64,000 bases of DNA, from the NCBI GenBank assembly GCA_038229695.1, contig JBBROE010000002.1, positions 1 to 64,000 on the forward strand. The letters run 5' to 3'. Of the stretch, positions 43,363-52,679 are shown one piece after another. The stretch is from JACMLD01 sp038229695 (lineage in GTDB: Bacteria > Bacteroidota > Bacteroidia > Chitinophagales > Chitinophagaceae). The notes beneath the pieces were generated by a model that was not told where the DNA came from, did no database searches, and was given only the letters and a program-made list of their open reading frames with translations. Both the position numbers and the translations under genes were made by a program. The stretch's first letter is position 1. The number at the start of each line of letters is the position of its first letter.

Positions 43363-45300
43363 ATGACCTACCCCTACCAGATCACCAGTTTAGCAGCATA
43401 CGAGTCGGCCTACCGGCAAAGTGTAGAAGATCCCGACACGTTTTGGGCATCCGTTGCAGAAAATTTTGCCTGGCGGAAAAAGTGGGATCGGGTACTGAAA
43501 TGGAATTTCAAAGAGCCGTCGGTGGAATGGTTTGGCGGTGCAAAACTCAATATCACCGAGAACTGCATCGATCGCCACCTCGGGACCCTTGGTGATAAAC
43601 CGGCTATTATCTGGGAGCCGAACAATCCCGAAGAAAGAACGAGGGTGGTCACTTATGCCCGGCTGCATAAACGGGTCTGCCAGTTTGCGCAGGTATTGAA
43701 AAATAATGGGGTGAAGAAAGGGGATCGCGTATGTATTTATATGGGTATGGTGCCCGAGCTCGCGTATGCCGTATTGGGATGTGCGCGCATCGGCGCTATA
43801 CACAGTGTAATCTTCGGAGGTTTCAGTGCGCGTAGCATCGCGGACAGGTTGGAAGATGCGCAAGCTGAATTTATTGTTACCTGCGACGGTGCCTACCGCG
43901 GAGGTAAAGACATCCCGCTGAAGAGCATTATCGATGATGCGCTTACCGGGAATAAGACGGTGAAGAAAGTAATTGTCTATACCCGCACCAGGACACCGGT
44001 CAGTATGATCAAAGGCAGGGATGTGTGGTGGGAAGATGAAATGGAGTTTGCAGAAACGCAGGTGGAGAAAGAAGGCGTGGTGTCATTTCCCGCGGAAGAA
44101 ATGGATGCGGAAGATCCGTTGTTCATCCTGTATACATCCGGCAGTACCGGGAAGCCGAAAGGGGTGGTGCACAGCTCCGCCGGTTATATGGTATGGGCGA
44201 ATTACACGTTTGTCAACGTGTTCCAGTACCAGCCCGGGCAGGTCCATTTTTGTACGGCGGATATCGGGTGGATCACGGGTCATTCCTATATCGTGTATGG
44301 CCCGCTCAGCGCCGGTGCCACCTCGGTGATGTTTGAGGGCATTCCCACCTGGCCGGATGCCGGCAGGTTCTGGGATATCGTGGATAAACACAACATCAAT
44401 ATCCTGTACACCGCGCCAACCGCCATCCGCAGCCTGATGGGCCATGGCGAACAACCGCTGGAAGGCAAGAACCTGTCGTCGTTGAAGGTGCTGGGCACCG
44501 TGGGAGAACCCATCAATGAAGAAGCCTGGCACTGGTACGATGAAAATATCGGCCGAAAGAACTGCCCGATAGTGGATACCTGGTGGCAGACCGAGACCGG
44601 GGGGATTCTCATTTCCAACCTCGCGGGGATTACACCGGCAATTCCTTCCTGGGCGACGTTGCCGTTGCCCGGCGTTCAACCCTTACTGGTAGATGATAAG
44701 GGCAATGAAGTGACGGAGCCTGGTGAGGACGGTTTTTATAAAGGCAATCTCTGTATACGCGCTCCGTGGCCGGGTATCATACGCACTACTTACGGTGATC
44801 ATGAACGCTGCCGTACCAACTATTTCGCGACGTACGAAAATTTATATTTTACCGGGGACGGCGCGCTCAGGGATCAGCAGGGGAATTACCGGATCACGGG
44901 CCGGGTGGATGATGTGCTGAATGTAAGTGGTCATCGCATTGGCACAGCAGAAGTGGAGAATGCCATTAATATGCATTCCGGCGTTGTGGAAAGCGCGGTC
45001 GTCGGGTATCCCCATGCCGTGAAGGGCCAGGGGATTTATGCATTTGTTATTTTCCAGGGAAAAAAAGTGGACGATGATAAAAACCGGAGGAATATAGCAG
45101 AAACTGTCAGCCGTATTATCGGCGCGATTGCAAAGCCGGATAAAATTCAGTTTGTGACCGGGCTTCCAAAGACCCGCAGCGGTAAGATCATGCGGCGCAT
45201 TTTAAGAAAGATAGCAGAGAATGAATTACAGGCGCTGGGGGATACCAGTACCCTTCTCGACCCGGGCGTAGTGGATGAAATCCGGGAAGGGCGAATATAA
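43363..45300 (+). CDS. acs: Acetyl-CoA synthetase (acetate--CoA ligase)
   Basis: The product has 645 residues, the full length for AMP-forming acetyl-CoA synthetase. The ANL adenylation motif is LYTSGSTGKPKGVVHSSAGY, followed by WWQTETGGILISN, and the C-terminal catalytic lysine is Lys608 in KTRSGKIMRR. It activates acetate to acetyl-CoA using ATP. Regulation by lysine acetylation is known in the family. It stands alone, with a 415-base gene-free stretch behind it. Confidence 0.97.
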   Translation: MTYPYQITSLAAYESAYRQSVEDPDTFWASVAENFAWRKKWDRVLKWNFKEPSVEWFGGAKLNITENCIDRHLGTLGDKPAIIWEPNNPEERTRVVTYARLHKRVCQFAQVLKNNGVKKGDRVCIYMGMVPELAYAVLGCARIGAIHSVIFGGFSARSIADRLEDAQAEFIVTCDGAYRGGKDIPLKSIIDDALTGNKTVKKVIVYTRTRTPVSMIKGRDVWWEDEMEFAETQVEKEGVVSFPAEEMDAEDPLFILYTSGSTGKPKGVVHSSAGYMVWANYTFVNVFQYQPGQVHFCTADIGWITGHSYIVYGPLSAGATSVMFEGIPTWPDAGRFWDIVDKHNINILYTAPTAIRSLMGHGEQPLEGKNLSSLKVLGTVGEPINEEAWHWYDENIGRKNCPIVDTWWQTETGGILISNLAGITPAIPSWATLPLPGVQPLLVDDKGNEVTEPGEDGFYKGNLCIRAPWPGIIRTTYGDHERCRTNYFATYENLYFTGDGALRDQQGNYRITGRVDDVLNVSGHRIGTAEVENAINMHSGVVESAVVGYPHAVKGQGIYAFVIFQGKKVDDDKNRRNIAETVSRIIGAIAKPDKIQFVTGLPKTRSGKIMRRILRKIAENELQALGDTSTLLDPGVVDEIREGRI

Positions 45301-45715
45301 CGTTCTCGGACAGCCGCTCAGGACGCAGAAGGAATTTGGGGTTATAAGGCACACGCCGGTTGATGACCATACAAAATAATTTCTCGCCAAGTAAACATCG
45401 AAAGAAAGGATTTAATTCGGTTACTAAGATTCAGTTGGCCCATTTCAAACGCTCACCAACAATTTACTGCTTCGGATTCCGAGCCTTCAGTATGAATGGC
45501 TGATCGTCATCCAAAAAAGAAAGCTCAAAAGCGATCGGAAGGACGCGATATGTAAACAACATTGCGATACAAATGAACTTGGGCGAGTCGAGCGCTTAAT
45601 GACACCGGGTGATAGTTACGGGGACCAGAACAGGCTTATCCTGGTTCAATCGTTCACCCGGTTTTTGAAGATTATTACACGAGTTGATGCTGGCAGGCAG
45701 CGATTTGGGACAATG
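45301..45715. other. 415-base gene-free stretch
   Basis: No open reading frame with credible coding character was found in this stretch between convergent acs and plsC-type genes. It is lower in GC than its flanks. The only structure seen is the hairpin with T run at 45604-45666. It could be a long acs 3' region, a decayed gene or a small-RNA locus. Confidence 0.5.
45604..45666 (+). terminator. Terminator-like structured element downstream of acs
   Basis: ACCGGGTGA (45604-45612) pairs perfectly with TCACCCGGT (45654-45662) and is followed by TTTT. The 41 bases between hold a second small hairpin (CAGG/CCTG with flanking ACC/GGT). The long loop and nested stem are unusual for a plain terminator, so an independent small RNA ending here is possible. 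Confidence 0.55.
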
Positions 45716-47008
45716 CTACTTTTCAAGGGGATTTAATAAGGTGGCGCGTTCTTGCAAAAGGGCCGCTTTTTGCCGGGCCGGTAAATTGTGCCAACGCCGT
45801 AGCTGCCATGGTGTCGTTTCCCGCGTATAAAAAAGATGGGCGGCCAGTCCTGATACTATCATAATCAAGCCTGCTGCGGCAGCATAGGCCGGCCTGCCCA
45901 GGAACCCGGCAGACAGTGACACCGTAATGAGCCAGACCGGGTAAAGTGCGGTGCAAAGCACTACAAAGATCCAGCTAAAGAAGTCCTGGCGAGCTACTAT
46001 TTTTCCCGTAGTCCGGCGTGCCAGCCACAGCGGTGGTCCGTTCAGCAATACTCCGATGGCGGCGAGCGGTGCCGCCATCCACCATCCTGCCATTTTCCAG
46101 GCGGCGTAAGGTTGCGCGGAAGCTACAGCCGCATCTTTCACCCCGGCCTGCTGAAGCCGTAAAAAGTACTGGTCCACAGCCTGCCTGCCGGCGATAAAAT
46201 CGCTGTCGGAAAGCTGGTTGATGAACCGGCAGATGGCTTGTTCGTCCACGAGTCGTTGGGCGGAATGAATCTTCCAGGGGTGAGCCGGGAGCGACGGATT
46301 TCCGTTCCGGGTCATGCTGAGTAAAAGTTCGGCAATACGCAGCCGTTCTCTTTTGTCGATATGCAATACAAGGGGTAACATATGCAAACGCGCTTCCCGG
46401 CTAACCTGCAGGAGCACGGCACCAGGATTTGGCCGGAATACGGTCCTGTCTGGGCCTAGCAGCAGGGGCACTCCCACATACACCTGCACGGACCTGCCCG
46501 CTTTTACCGGGTCGTCGTAGGTGAGGCCTGCCGGGAAGACCGGGATGCTGATATCGAGTGATTCCGTGGCTTCCAGGCCCAGCCTGAATATTCCTTTCCG
46601 AAAGGGTAACACTTGTTCTTCGGTATGGCTGAGACTCTCCGGAAAGAATACAATCACTCCGCCTGCACGCAGTATTTTTTTGCCTTCGGCGAAGCTGGCG
46701 CGGTTGATATCCAGGGATGTTTTTCCGGGCTGGTGAGAATGAACCGGCAGCATGTGCAGCCTGTGCAGGAGCAGGGCAACGAAGCGATTTTGGAATACGT
46801 CGCCCCGGGCATAAAACCAGGCTTTTCTTTGCAGCAACAATCCGATTAGGGCAGCATCCATTAAGGAGGAGTGATGATTGGCGATGATGATAACAGGCCC
46901 TTTGCGTGGGATGTGTTCAAACCCCGAAACAAATAAGTGCCGGTAAAAAAACCGCAGGCTGGCGGTCATCATTATCCTAGCGATAGCATACAGCATGGGT
47001 CGCCCCAC
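45716..47008 (-). CDS. 1-acyl-sn-glycerol-3-phosphate acyltransferase (PlsC-like) family
   Basis: The product has 430 residues. The acyltransferase motif H-X4-D is His46 to Asp51 (NHHSSLMD), followed by VFFPESLSHTEEQVLPFRKGIFRLGLE. The enzyme moves an acyl chain to a glycerophosphate or another lipid acceptor. The C-terminal half has hydrophobic helices (about 300-400) that are longer than in minimal PlsC, as in the Bacteroidota family. The start could be Met1 or Met5. Confidence 0.9.
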   Translation of the reverse strand: MGRPMLYAIARIMMTASLRFFYRHLFVSGFEHIPRKGPVIIIANHHSSLMDAALIGLLLQRKAWFYARGDVFQNRFVALLLHRLHMLPVHSHQPGKTSLDINRASFAEGKKILRAGGVIVFFPESLSHTEEQVLPFRKGIFRLGLEATESLDISIPVFPAGLTYDDPVKAGRSVQVYVGVPLLLGPDRTVFRPNPGAVLLQVSREARLHMLPLVLHIDKRERLRIAELLLSMTRNGNPSLPAHPWKIHSAQRLVDEQAICRFINQLSDSDFIAGRQAVDQYFLRLQQAGVKDAAVASAQPYAAWKMAGWWMAAPLAAIGVLLNGPPLWLARRTTGKIVARQDFFSWIFVVLCTALYPVWLITVSLSAGFLGRPAYAAAAGLIMIVSGLAAHLFYTRETTPWQLRRWHNLPARQKAALLQERATLLNPLEK

Positions 47009-47096
47009 TTAGGTTTGGGCAGGCTAAAGTTAGGGTGCTGCAATGCCGGAAAGAAGAAAAAGGATCGGTTTACCAAATAAGTTGACCGGGGATAAG

Positions 47097-47651
47097 TCAG
47101 CGCTGGATCGTTACCTGGGTACCCAGTGGGATAAGGCTGTAGAGGTCTTCGATCTCATCGTTTTTCAGTGAGACGCAGCCATTGGTCCAGTTCTGGTAGA
47201 AATCCACCGCCATGTCATCCCGCTGCCAGGTGCCGTGGATACCGATCCCGCCGCCAATTCGCGCGTTTTTTGAAATCAGGCCTTTTGCTTTTCGCTGGTT
47301 GAATTTTTCATAATCCGCCCGGGTGGGATAGTCCAGCAACATCATGCGATCCCATTTTTCATGGGGTCTTTTTGAGGCAATATGATAAACGCCCTCCGGT
47401 GTTTTCCGATCTCCTTCCGTCATTTTATCATCAAGGCTCTTGCTTCCAAAAACCACCGGGTAGGTGGCATACCAGCCGTTATCGTCGTACACCCTTAACT
47501 CGTAATCAGATTTGTCTATAACGATATATGGCCTGCCCGTGAGGTCGCCGTTAAAGAAACGGTGTTTCACCATCCGGCTGCTTTCCCGGGTTGTAAAAGC
47601 GAGCAGGGCAATAGCCATCAGCAGGGTGCCCGCGAGAATACCTTTTTTCAT
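47097..47651 (-). CDS. YkuD-type L,D-transpeptidase
   Basis: The product has 184 residues. A signal peptide (about 1-22) is followed by the YkuD fold: IVIDKSDYELRVYDDNGW, then TPEGVYHIASKRPHEKWDRMML and the catalytic region GIGIHGTWQRDDM and NWTNGCVSLKNDEIEDLY, with His and Cys of HG-x-NGCVSL. It forms peptidoglycan cross-links or attaches proteins to them. It is followed by a 178-base gap and then the beta-barrel gene. Confidence 0.93.
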   Translation of the reverse strand: MKKGILAGTLLMAIALLAFTTRESSRMVKHRFFNGDLTGRPYIVIDKSDYELRVYDDNGWYATYPVVFGSKSLDDKMTEGDRKTPEGVYHIASKRPHEKWDRMMLLDYPTRADYEKFNQRKAKGLISKNARIGGGIGIHGTWQRDDMAVDFYQNWTNGCVSLKNDEIEDLYSLIPLGTQVTIQR

Positions 47652-47829
47652 ATACCGTTTTTAAAGAGACCGGGACAACGCTGCACAGTTTAATGGTTGT
47701 TTTCCACGAGCTGCGCAGCATAAGCAAATCCTGTGCTATTTAAACGGGAAATAGGAGGCCGCGCGTATACCGGCACCTTCTTTTAAGTATTTATTGGCAG
47801 ATTCCCGGGGGTCGGCACCGAGCCCGGTT

Positions 47830-48666
47830 TTACCAGTTACTAAGCCGGATGCCCGCGTTCCATGGCGTCTGGTCGAGCCCCTTTTCAAACATACTGCGGG
47901 TGGCCAGAGAACCGAAGAGTTTCAAAGGTCCCAGCTGCAGTTCCCCCACGTAACTGATTTTGAAGGGGCGGAGGTACATGTCCGCATGTATTTTCTGTTT
48001 ACCATCTTCGGCTGTCACCATTTTCTGCCGGGAAGAATACAGGTAGCCGGCGCTCACTCCGGCGCTGAATCCCACGGAATGGTTATAGCTTCTTCCGGGG
48101 GTGAAGTTAACATTGAGCATGACCGGGATGGTCACATAATCGGCCGCGAGTTTATCTTTTGAATAGTGCCGCGCAGGGTCAGTGGAAAACAGGTTCGTGG
48201 TTTTGTTGTACAGGATGGGGGTTTCGTACCGGTAATTATTCAGTTCAATGCCCAGGCCGTATTTCAGGTTCACCACCCGGCTGATGAGGTTAATCCGCTG
48301 CATGAACAGCCAGATGTTCACATCCAGTGATTTACCGGTTCTCAGTTTGAACTGATCCCCGGAAAGGCCGGGTTGCACCACGCCGGCCGCTGCTGCCGCG
48401 CCATAGTTGGTGTGGTCGGTATAGTTGGCAAAGCCGAGATCAACGATCAGCCAGTTGGTGCTGCTGTTTTTCCGCGCTTGCCCGCTGTGGTGGTTGGGTG
48501 CACCGCGTTCATGACTTTCATACCGGCCATTGGCTTTTTTGATGATGATCAGGTTGCCCATGTAAGTGGTGTCACCGGAAGTACGCGGGTTACCGCTGCT
48601 GTCAACCTGTCCAAATACCGGAGCGAAGAAAAGGCTGGCGAAGAGGAAGGATAAAAATCTGGACAT
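47830..48666 (-). CDS. Outer-membrane beta-barrel protein, PorT-like
   Basis: The product has 278 residues from the ATG at 48666; an upstream in-frame ATG would place the signal peptide 30 residues from the start and is unlikely. A signal peptide (MSRFLSFLFASLFFAPVFGQ) is followed by repeated beta strands (GLGIELNNYRYE, YVTIPVMLNVNFTP, HSVGFSAGVSAGYLY) ending in MFEKGLDQTPWNAGIRLSNW, the aromatic end typical for outer-membrane barrels. It lies after the sigma and anti-sigma genes on the same strand. Confidence 0.88.
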   Translation of the reverse strand: MSRFLSFLFASLFFAPVFGQVDSSGNPRTSGDTTYMGNLIIIKKANGRYESHERGAPNHHSGQARKNSSTNWLIVDLGFANYTDHTNYGAAAAAGVVQPGLSGDQFKLRTGKSLDVNIWLFMQRINLISRVVNLKYGLGIELNNYRYETPILYNKTTNLFSTDPARHYSKDKLAADYVTIPVMLNVNFTPGRSYNHSVGFSAGVSAGYLYSSRQKMVTAEDGKQKIHADMYLRPFKISYVGELQLGPLKLFGSLATRSMFEKGLDQTPWNAGIRLSNW

Positions 48667-48774
48667 ACTAAATGATTTTAAAAAAGATAATAATTGGTTA
48701 CGAAAAATCCCTTGCCGGCGCCTGGTCACGCACTCCTCCGGAGAAGTGCATGACATTAAGAAATCGGCAGGAAA

Positions 48775-49863
48775 TTAATTCAGGGCAAATTCAAAGCCGC
48801 CAACCAGGATGGTTTTCCGGTTGCCATCCCCTTCACGGGCATGGGCTTTTTTATGAATGGCTGCGGAGGTCCGCTGTATAAAATTTCTTATCGCGTGTTC
48901 CGCTTTTCCAGCTCCCGGAATCAGGTGCCCCTCCTCTTCCTCGCTGCTGCTGGCCCACTGTGCCTGCACCGGTTCTTTCAGTAACATGGGCTGATCCGGG
49001 CCGGGGGCAGCCACTGTTGCCTGTACGTTTTCATGACCGGTGCTGTTTACCCTTGCCGGCCTGAGGTTTAATGCAACCGATTCAGAAGCGGTGGCCACTT
49101 CCGGTACCCCGTTTTCAATGGTACCGGGCGAAATCAATACTAATTTCTCCGGCGGTATCTCCTTCTTTTGAATGACCTGGTGACGGCTGGCCGGCTGTAT
49201 TTTAGCTACCGGACGGATCGGGTTGACCCGGGGGAACATTTTTTCGCCGGAAGGCCGGCTCACCCTGTTCTCCAATTTTGCCACTGCGAGCGGCGCTTGA
49301 GGTAAAGGAGGGGCGGCCGCCAGCACAGGTTGGTCTGCAGGTTTGATACCGGTGTGGTTGAAATACAACAGGCTGGTTATCAGCATCAGTATCAATACAG
49401 CCGCTGCAACTGCCCATTCTGCCATCATCCGGTAAACAGGCCTGCGGGCAGCTAAGCGATATAGCTGTTCGCGCGCCGGGCACAGCACCTGCCAATCGGG
49501 TTGAAAAATCAGTTGGGCGCCGGTATTCAAAACTTGCTGCATCCGCGTATTGCTTTGCGCAAATTTTTCAACTGCATTCCGCTGTACTTCATTTAATTCC
49601 GCATCGTGATAGCAGGTTACCCATTCTTCAAAATTCGCGTCTGCCAGGTCAGGTTCATGGGCGGACCTTTTCAATAAGTCCCGGTTGTCAAAAACAAGAT
49701 GCGTGTCCGGGGTGGCCACGGTTGTCTGAAAATATTCCAGTTCTTCGCGCAGATCCGGGCAGGCTTCCAGGAAATTTTCCACTGCCATCTTTTCGGTACT
49801 TGAAAGCTCTCCATCCGCGTACCGGATGAAAAAATCTTCGTAATTATTTCTATTAATCAGCAT
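48775..49863 (-). CDS. Membrane-bound anti-sigma factor-like protein
   Basis: The product has 362 residues. The N-terminal cytoplasmic part repeats twice a motif of the type YADGELSSTEKMAVENFL and YHDAELNEVQRNAVEKFA, and it lacks the His-X3-Cys-X2-Cys zinc motif of ZAS-type factors. One membrane helix follows (about 150-172, AEWAVAAAVLILMLITSLLYF), then a long periplasmic Pro/Ala-rich part. It lies 18 bases after the ECF sigma gene, which it probably controls. Confidence 0.85.
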   Translation of the reverse strand: MLINRNNYEDFFIRYADGELSSTEKMAVENFLEACPDLREELEYFQTTVATPDTHLVFDNRDLLKRSAHEPDLADANFEEWVTCYHDAELNEVQRNAVEKFAQSNTRMQQVLNTGAQLIFQPDWQVLCPAREQLYRLAARRPVYRMMAEWAVAAAVLILMLITSLLYFNHTGIKPADQPVLAAAPPLPQAPLAVAKLENRVSRPSGEKMFPRVNPIRPVAKIQPASRHQVIQKKEIPPEKLVLISPGTIENGVPEVATASESVALNLRPARVNSTGHENVQATVAAPGPDQPMLLKEPVQAQWASSSEEEEGHLIPGAGKAEHAIRNFIQRTSAAIHKKAHAREGDGNRKTILVGGFEFALN

Positions 49864-49881
49864 AGCTTTTTTTTTCGCGCC

Positions 49882-50367
49882 TCAGCGCACATTTTCCGGG
49901 CTTACCAGGTATGCTTTCAACTGCATGCGGGCCCGGAAGAGGTAAACTTTTACCTGGCTGGCATTCAACCCGGTGATGGTCCCGATTTCTGCATAACTGT
50001 ATCCTTCGTAATCTTTCAGCAACACCAGGCTGCGCTGGGTTTCGCTGAGGGTATCGAGGGCGCGCTCCAACACCTTCCTGAGGTGGTTGGACTGCGGAGC
50101 AATCACCGCCGACTGCTCCTCAAAATTTTCCTTAAGGGTAATCCGCTTGTTCTTGCGGATGTGATCGATCAGGGTGTGATAGGCGATGGTAAAGAGGTAC
50201 GACTTGCTTTTCCCCGGATCCAGTTCCATCCTGTTGCGCCATAATTTTTCAAAAGCGGTCTGTACCACATCCCGCGAATCCGCTTCATGCCGCAGGTTCT
50301 TCAACACAAAGCGGTATACCCTGTCAGCATATTGATCGACACAAGTATTATATTCCTGTTCAGTCAT
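49882..50367 (-). CDS. ECF-type RNA polymerase sigma-70 factor
   Basis: The product has 161 residues with sigma region 2 (HEADSRDVVQTAFEKLWRNRM, SYLFTIAYHTLIDHIRKNKR) and region 4 (LSETQRSLVLLKDYEGYSYAEIGTITGLNASQVKVYLFRARMQLK). It is followed by its likely anti-sigma factor and an outer-membrane barrel gene, a usual Bacteroidota envelope-response arrangement. Its stimulus and targets are unknown. Confidence 0.94.
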   Translation of the reverse strand: MTEQEYNTCVDQYADRVYRFVLKNLRHEADSRDVVQTAFEKLWRNRMELDPGKSKSYLFTIAYHTLIDHIRKNKRITLKENFEEQSAVIAPQSNHLRKVLERALDTLSETQRSLVLLKDYEGYSYAEIGTITGLNASQVKVYLFRARMQLKAYLVSPENVR

Positions 50368-50512
50368 TTTTTTTCACCAGTCAGTTAACGAATTGATTGT
50401 GCCAGTCCGGACAAAGCGTTGATTTACGTTGCCCGCCGCCGCAGGTATGACGAATGGCAGAAAGCGGAAGTTACATTTTTGCCGAATTTTTTTGAATTGA
50501 AAAGGGGCAGGA

Positions 50513-50710
50513 CTAATACAGGGGGGTGACCAGGTGGCCTGACACGGTCTCCCAAAAAATACCAGCCCCGGGCAAGGGGGTATGAGGGGTGAAGGCGGCG
50601 CTGTTAAAATGTGGTTCCGACAGGCTTTGCTGTCCCCTGCCGGTCCAGATCAGGCAGGCGGTAAGGAGGAGCAATAAGAGCATCCCGGTGATGAAACTGC
50701 GTTTGGGCAT
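50513..50710 (-). CDS. Small secreted or membrane-anchored protein, unknown function
   Basis: The product has 65 residues. A signal-like hydrophobic N-terminus (PKRSFITGMLLLLLLTACLIWTG) may be a lipoprotein signal (LLTAC) and is followed by a short tail with no recognised motif. It is in the gap between the sigma gene and kbl. It could be spurious. Confidence 0.4.
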   Translation of the reverse strand: MPKRSFITGMLLLLLLTACLIWTGRGQQSLSEPHFNSAAFTPHTPLPGAGIFWETVSGHLVTPLY

Positions 50711-50863
50711 GGCGGGTGGTTAATTTCAGTTAGACGAAGGTAACCGCAGGTTGTTACAGGAACCAGGAAAATACAGCGGATGCCGGGCAATACCCGGCAA
50801 AAAGGGTGATTTCACCGGTAAAAACCCTTCCTGCACGTTCACCCGCCTAACGCGGTATTCCTT

Positions 50864-50871
50864 TATTTTTG
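50864..50871 (+). promoter_or_regulatory. Candidate -7 box of kbl
   Basis: TATTTTTG matches TAnnTTTG exactly and lies 18 bases before the ATG at 50890. A -33 TTTG could not be placed at the usual spacing, so the promoter is only a candidate. Confidence 0.4.
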
Positions 50872-50889
50872 CTGTCTAAATGCGCTATT

Positions 50890-52104
50890 ATGAAGAACAG
50901 CTTTACAGGAAGAATCGAAAAGGAACTGGAAGATATAAGACAGGCAGGCCTTTTCAAGCAGGAGCGCATCATCACCAGTGAGCAGGGTCCCGAAATCGAA
51001 GTACGTATTGCAGGGGCAGTTTCAGGCGAAGCCGATCGTAAGGTGCTTAATTTCTGTGCCAACAACTATCTTGGGCTTTCTTCTCACCCTGCCGTGATAA
51101 AAGCGGCGCATGCAGCCATCGACAGCCACGGCTATGGGATGAGCAGCGTCCGTTTTATCTGTGGTACGCAGGATATTCACAAGGAACTGGAAGAAAAACT
51201 CAGCCGCTTCCTGGGCACGGAAGATACCATATTGTATGCCGCTGCCTTCGATGCCAACGGCGGGCTCTTCGAGCCGCTTTTTTCAGAAGACGATGCGATC
51301 ATCAGCGATGCGCTCAACCATGCCTCCATCATCGACGGGGTAAGGCTGTGCAAAGCAAAACGACTCCGGTACCTGCATAACGATATGGCCGACCTGGAGG
51401 CAAAGCTGAAGGAAAGCCGGGATTGCCGCAGCCGTATCATTGCCACCGACGGATCGTTCAGCATGGACGGTACCATCGCGCAGCTCGATAGAATATGTGA
51501 CCTCGCCGATCAATACGATGCTATCGTGATGATCGATGAATGTCATTCCACCGGCTTCCTGGGTAAGAGCGGGAGAGGCACCCACGAATACCGCGGGGTG
51601 ATGGGTCGCGTGGATATCATTACCGGTACGCTGGGCAAAGCGCTTGGCGGCGCAAGCGGTGGTTTCACCAGTGGAAAAGCACCGATCATCGCCATGCTGC
51701 GGCAACGATCAAGGCCCTATCTATTTTCTAATACCCTCGCTCCGGCGATTACCGGCGCATCCATCGCCGTGCTGGATATGCTCAGCGAAACCACTGACCT
51801 GCGGGACCGGCTGGAAAACAATACCCGGTTCTTCCGGGACCGCATGACCGCGGTAGGATTTGATATCAAACCCGGCGATCACCCGATTGTACCTATCATG
51901 CTCTACGAAGCGGAAACTGCCCAGCGGTTTGCTGCGGCGCTGCTGGAGGAAGGGATATACGTCACGGGATTTTTTTTCCCGGTAGTACCCAAAGGCCAGG
52001 CCAGGATAAGGGTTCAGCTGAGTGCGGCACACCGGCAGGAACACCTCGACAAAGCGGTGGATGCCTTTGTAAAAGTCGGCCGCAAGCTCGGCGTGATCTC
52101 CTGA
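50890..52104 (+). CDS. kbl: Glycine C-acetyltransferase (2-amino-3-ketobutyrate CoA ligase)
   Basis: The product has 404 residues from the ATG at 50890. It is an alpha-oxoamine synthase with CANNYLGLSSHPAVIKAAH, GMSSVRFICGTQDIHKELE and ATDGSFSMDGTIAQL, and the PLP-binding Lys250 in TGTLGKALGGASGG. It converts 2-amino-3-ketobutyrate and CoA to glycine and acetyl-CoA in threonine breakdown. The usual partner threonine dehydrogenase is not adjacent. It is convergent with ridA, 6 bases apart. Confidence 0.95.
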   Translation: MKNSFTGRIEKELEDIRQAGLFKQERIITSEQGPEIEVRIAGAVSGEADRKVLNFCANNYLGLSSHPAVIKAAHAAIDSHGYGMSSVRFICGTQDIHKELEEKLSRFLGTEDTILYAAAFDANGGLFEPLFSEDDAIISDALNHASIIDGVRLCKAKRLRYLHNDMADLEAKLKESRDCRSRIIATDGSFSMDGTIAQLDRICDLADQYDAIVMIDECHSTGFLGKSGRGTHEYRGVMGRVDIITGTLGKALGGASGGFTSGKAPIIAMLRQRSRPYLFSNTLAPAITGASIAVLDMLSETTDLRDRLENNTRFFRDRMTAVGFDIKPGDHPIVPIMLYEAETAQRFAAALLEEGIYVTGFFFPVVPKGQARIRVQLSAAHRQEHLDKAVDAFVKVGRKLGVIS

Positions 52105-52110
52105 ACACGG

Positions 52111-52491
52111 TTACTGTGCCGCTATCATACTGATTTCCACGTTTACATTTTTAGGAAGCCCCTTTACGGCGACCGTTTCGCGCGCGGGAAAAGGTTGCTC
52201 AAGGAAGCTACCGTAAACTTCATTAACGGTACTGAACAACGACATGTCAGTCAGGAATATCGTTGTCTTCAGCACATGACCGAAATCCATGGCCGCCTCT
52301 TTTAAGATCGCCTGCAGGTTCAGCATTACCTGCCGGGTTTCTCCCGCAACATCTGTGGCTTCCACATTGCCCGTGGCGGGGTTGATGGCCACCTGGCCGG
52401 ATATAAAAAGCAGGTTGCCCGAACGGATGGCCTGGCTGTAGGGACCGATCGGGTCGGGTGCCTGGGCGCTATTGACCTTTTGTTTTTGCAT
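52111..52491 (-). CDS. ridA: RidA family reactive enamine/imine deaminase
   Basis: The product has 126 residues from the ATG at 52491. It carries the RidA pattern: APDPIGPYSQAIRSGNLLFISGQVAINP near the start, ETRQVMLNLQAILKEAAMDFGHVLKTTIFL, and the C-terminal signature FPARETVAVKGLPKNVNVEISMIAA with the catalytic Arg. It removes reactive 2-aminoacrylate-type enamines. It is convergent with kbl. Confidence 0.95.
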   Translation of the reverse strand: MQKQKVNSAQAPDPIGPYSQAIRSGNLLFISGQVAINPATGNVEATDVAGETRQVMLNLQAILKEAAMDFGHVLKTTIFLTDMSLFSTVNEVYGSFLEQPFPARETVAVKGLPKNVNVEISMIAAQ

Positions 52492-52679
52492 GCTCAAATG
52501 TATTACAATTACAGGTTGGATTTCCGCAGCCAGGCTTAAGCGCCGGCCCGGCTGATCCCCGCCCCGATTCCGGCAGGCGCCTTACGCTGTACCTGTCCTG
52601 TTTAACCGCTCGGGCGGGCGATAAACATATTTCATTTGGTAAAAAAATTATATATATTAGTGGGTTGATACAAGATGCT

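Noticed and set aside
45604..45666. Possible tRNA because of GGTTCAATC and paired ends
   Set aside because: The paired ends are only about 58 bases apart, too short for a tRNA, and no anticodon arm can be drawn.
50780..50840. Two hairpins before kbl as a possible glycine riboswitch
   Set aside because: The stems TGCCGGG/CCCGGCA and AAGGGT/ACCCTT are simple and do not show the conserved glycine aptamer pattern.
52495..52502. Perfect TACATTTG -7 box on the minus strand before ridA
   Set aside because: It lies three bases from the ATG, so transcription would start inside the coding region, and no -33 element is present.
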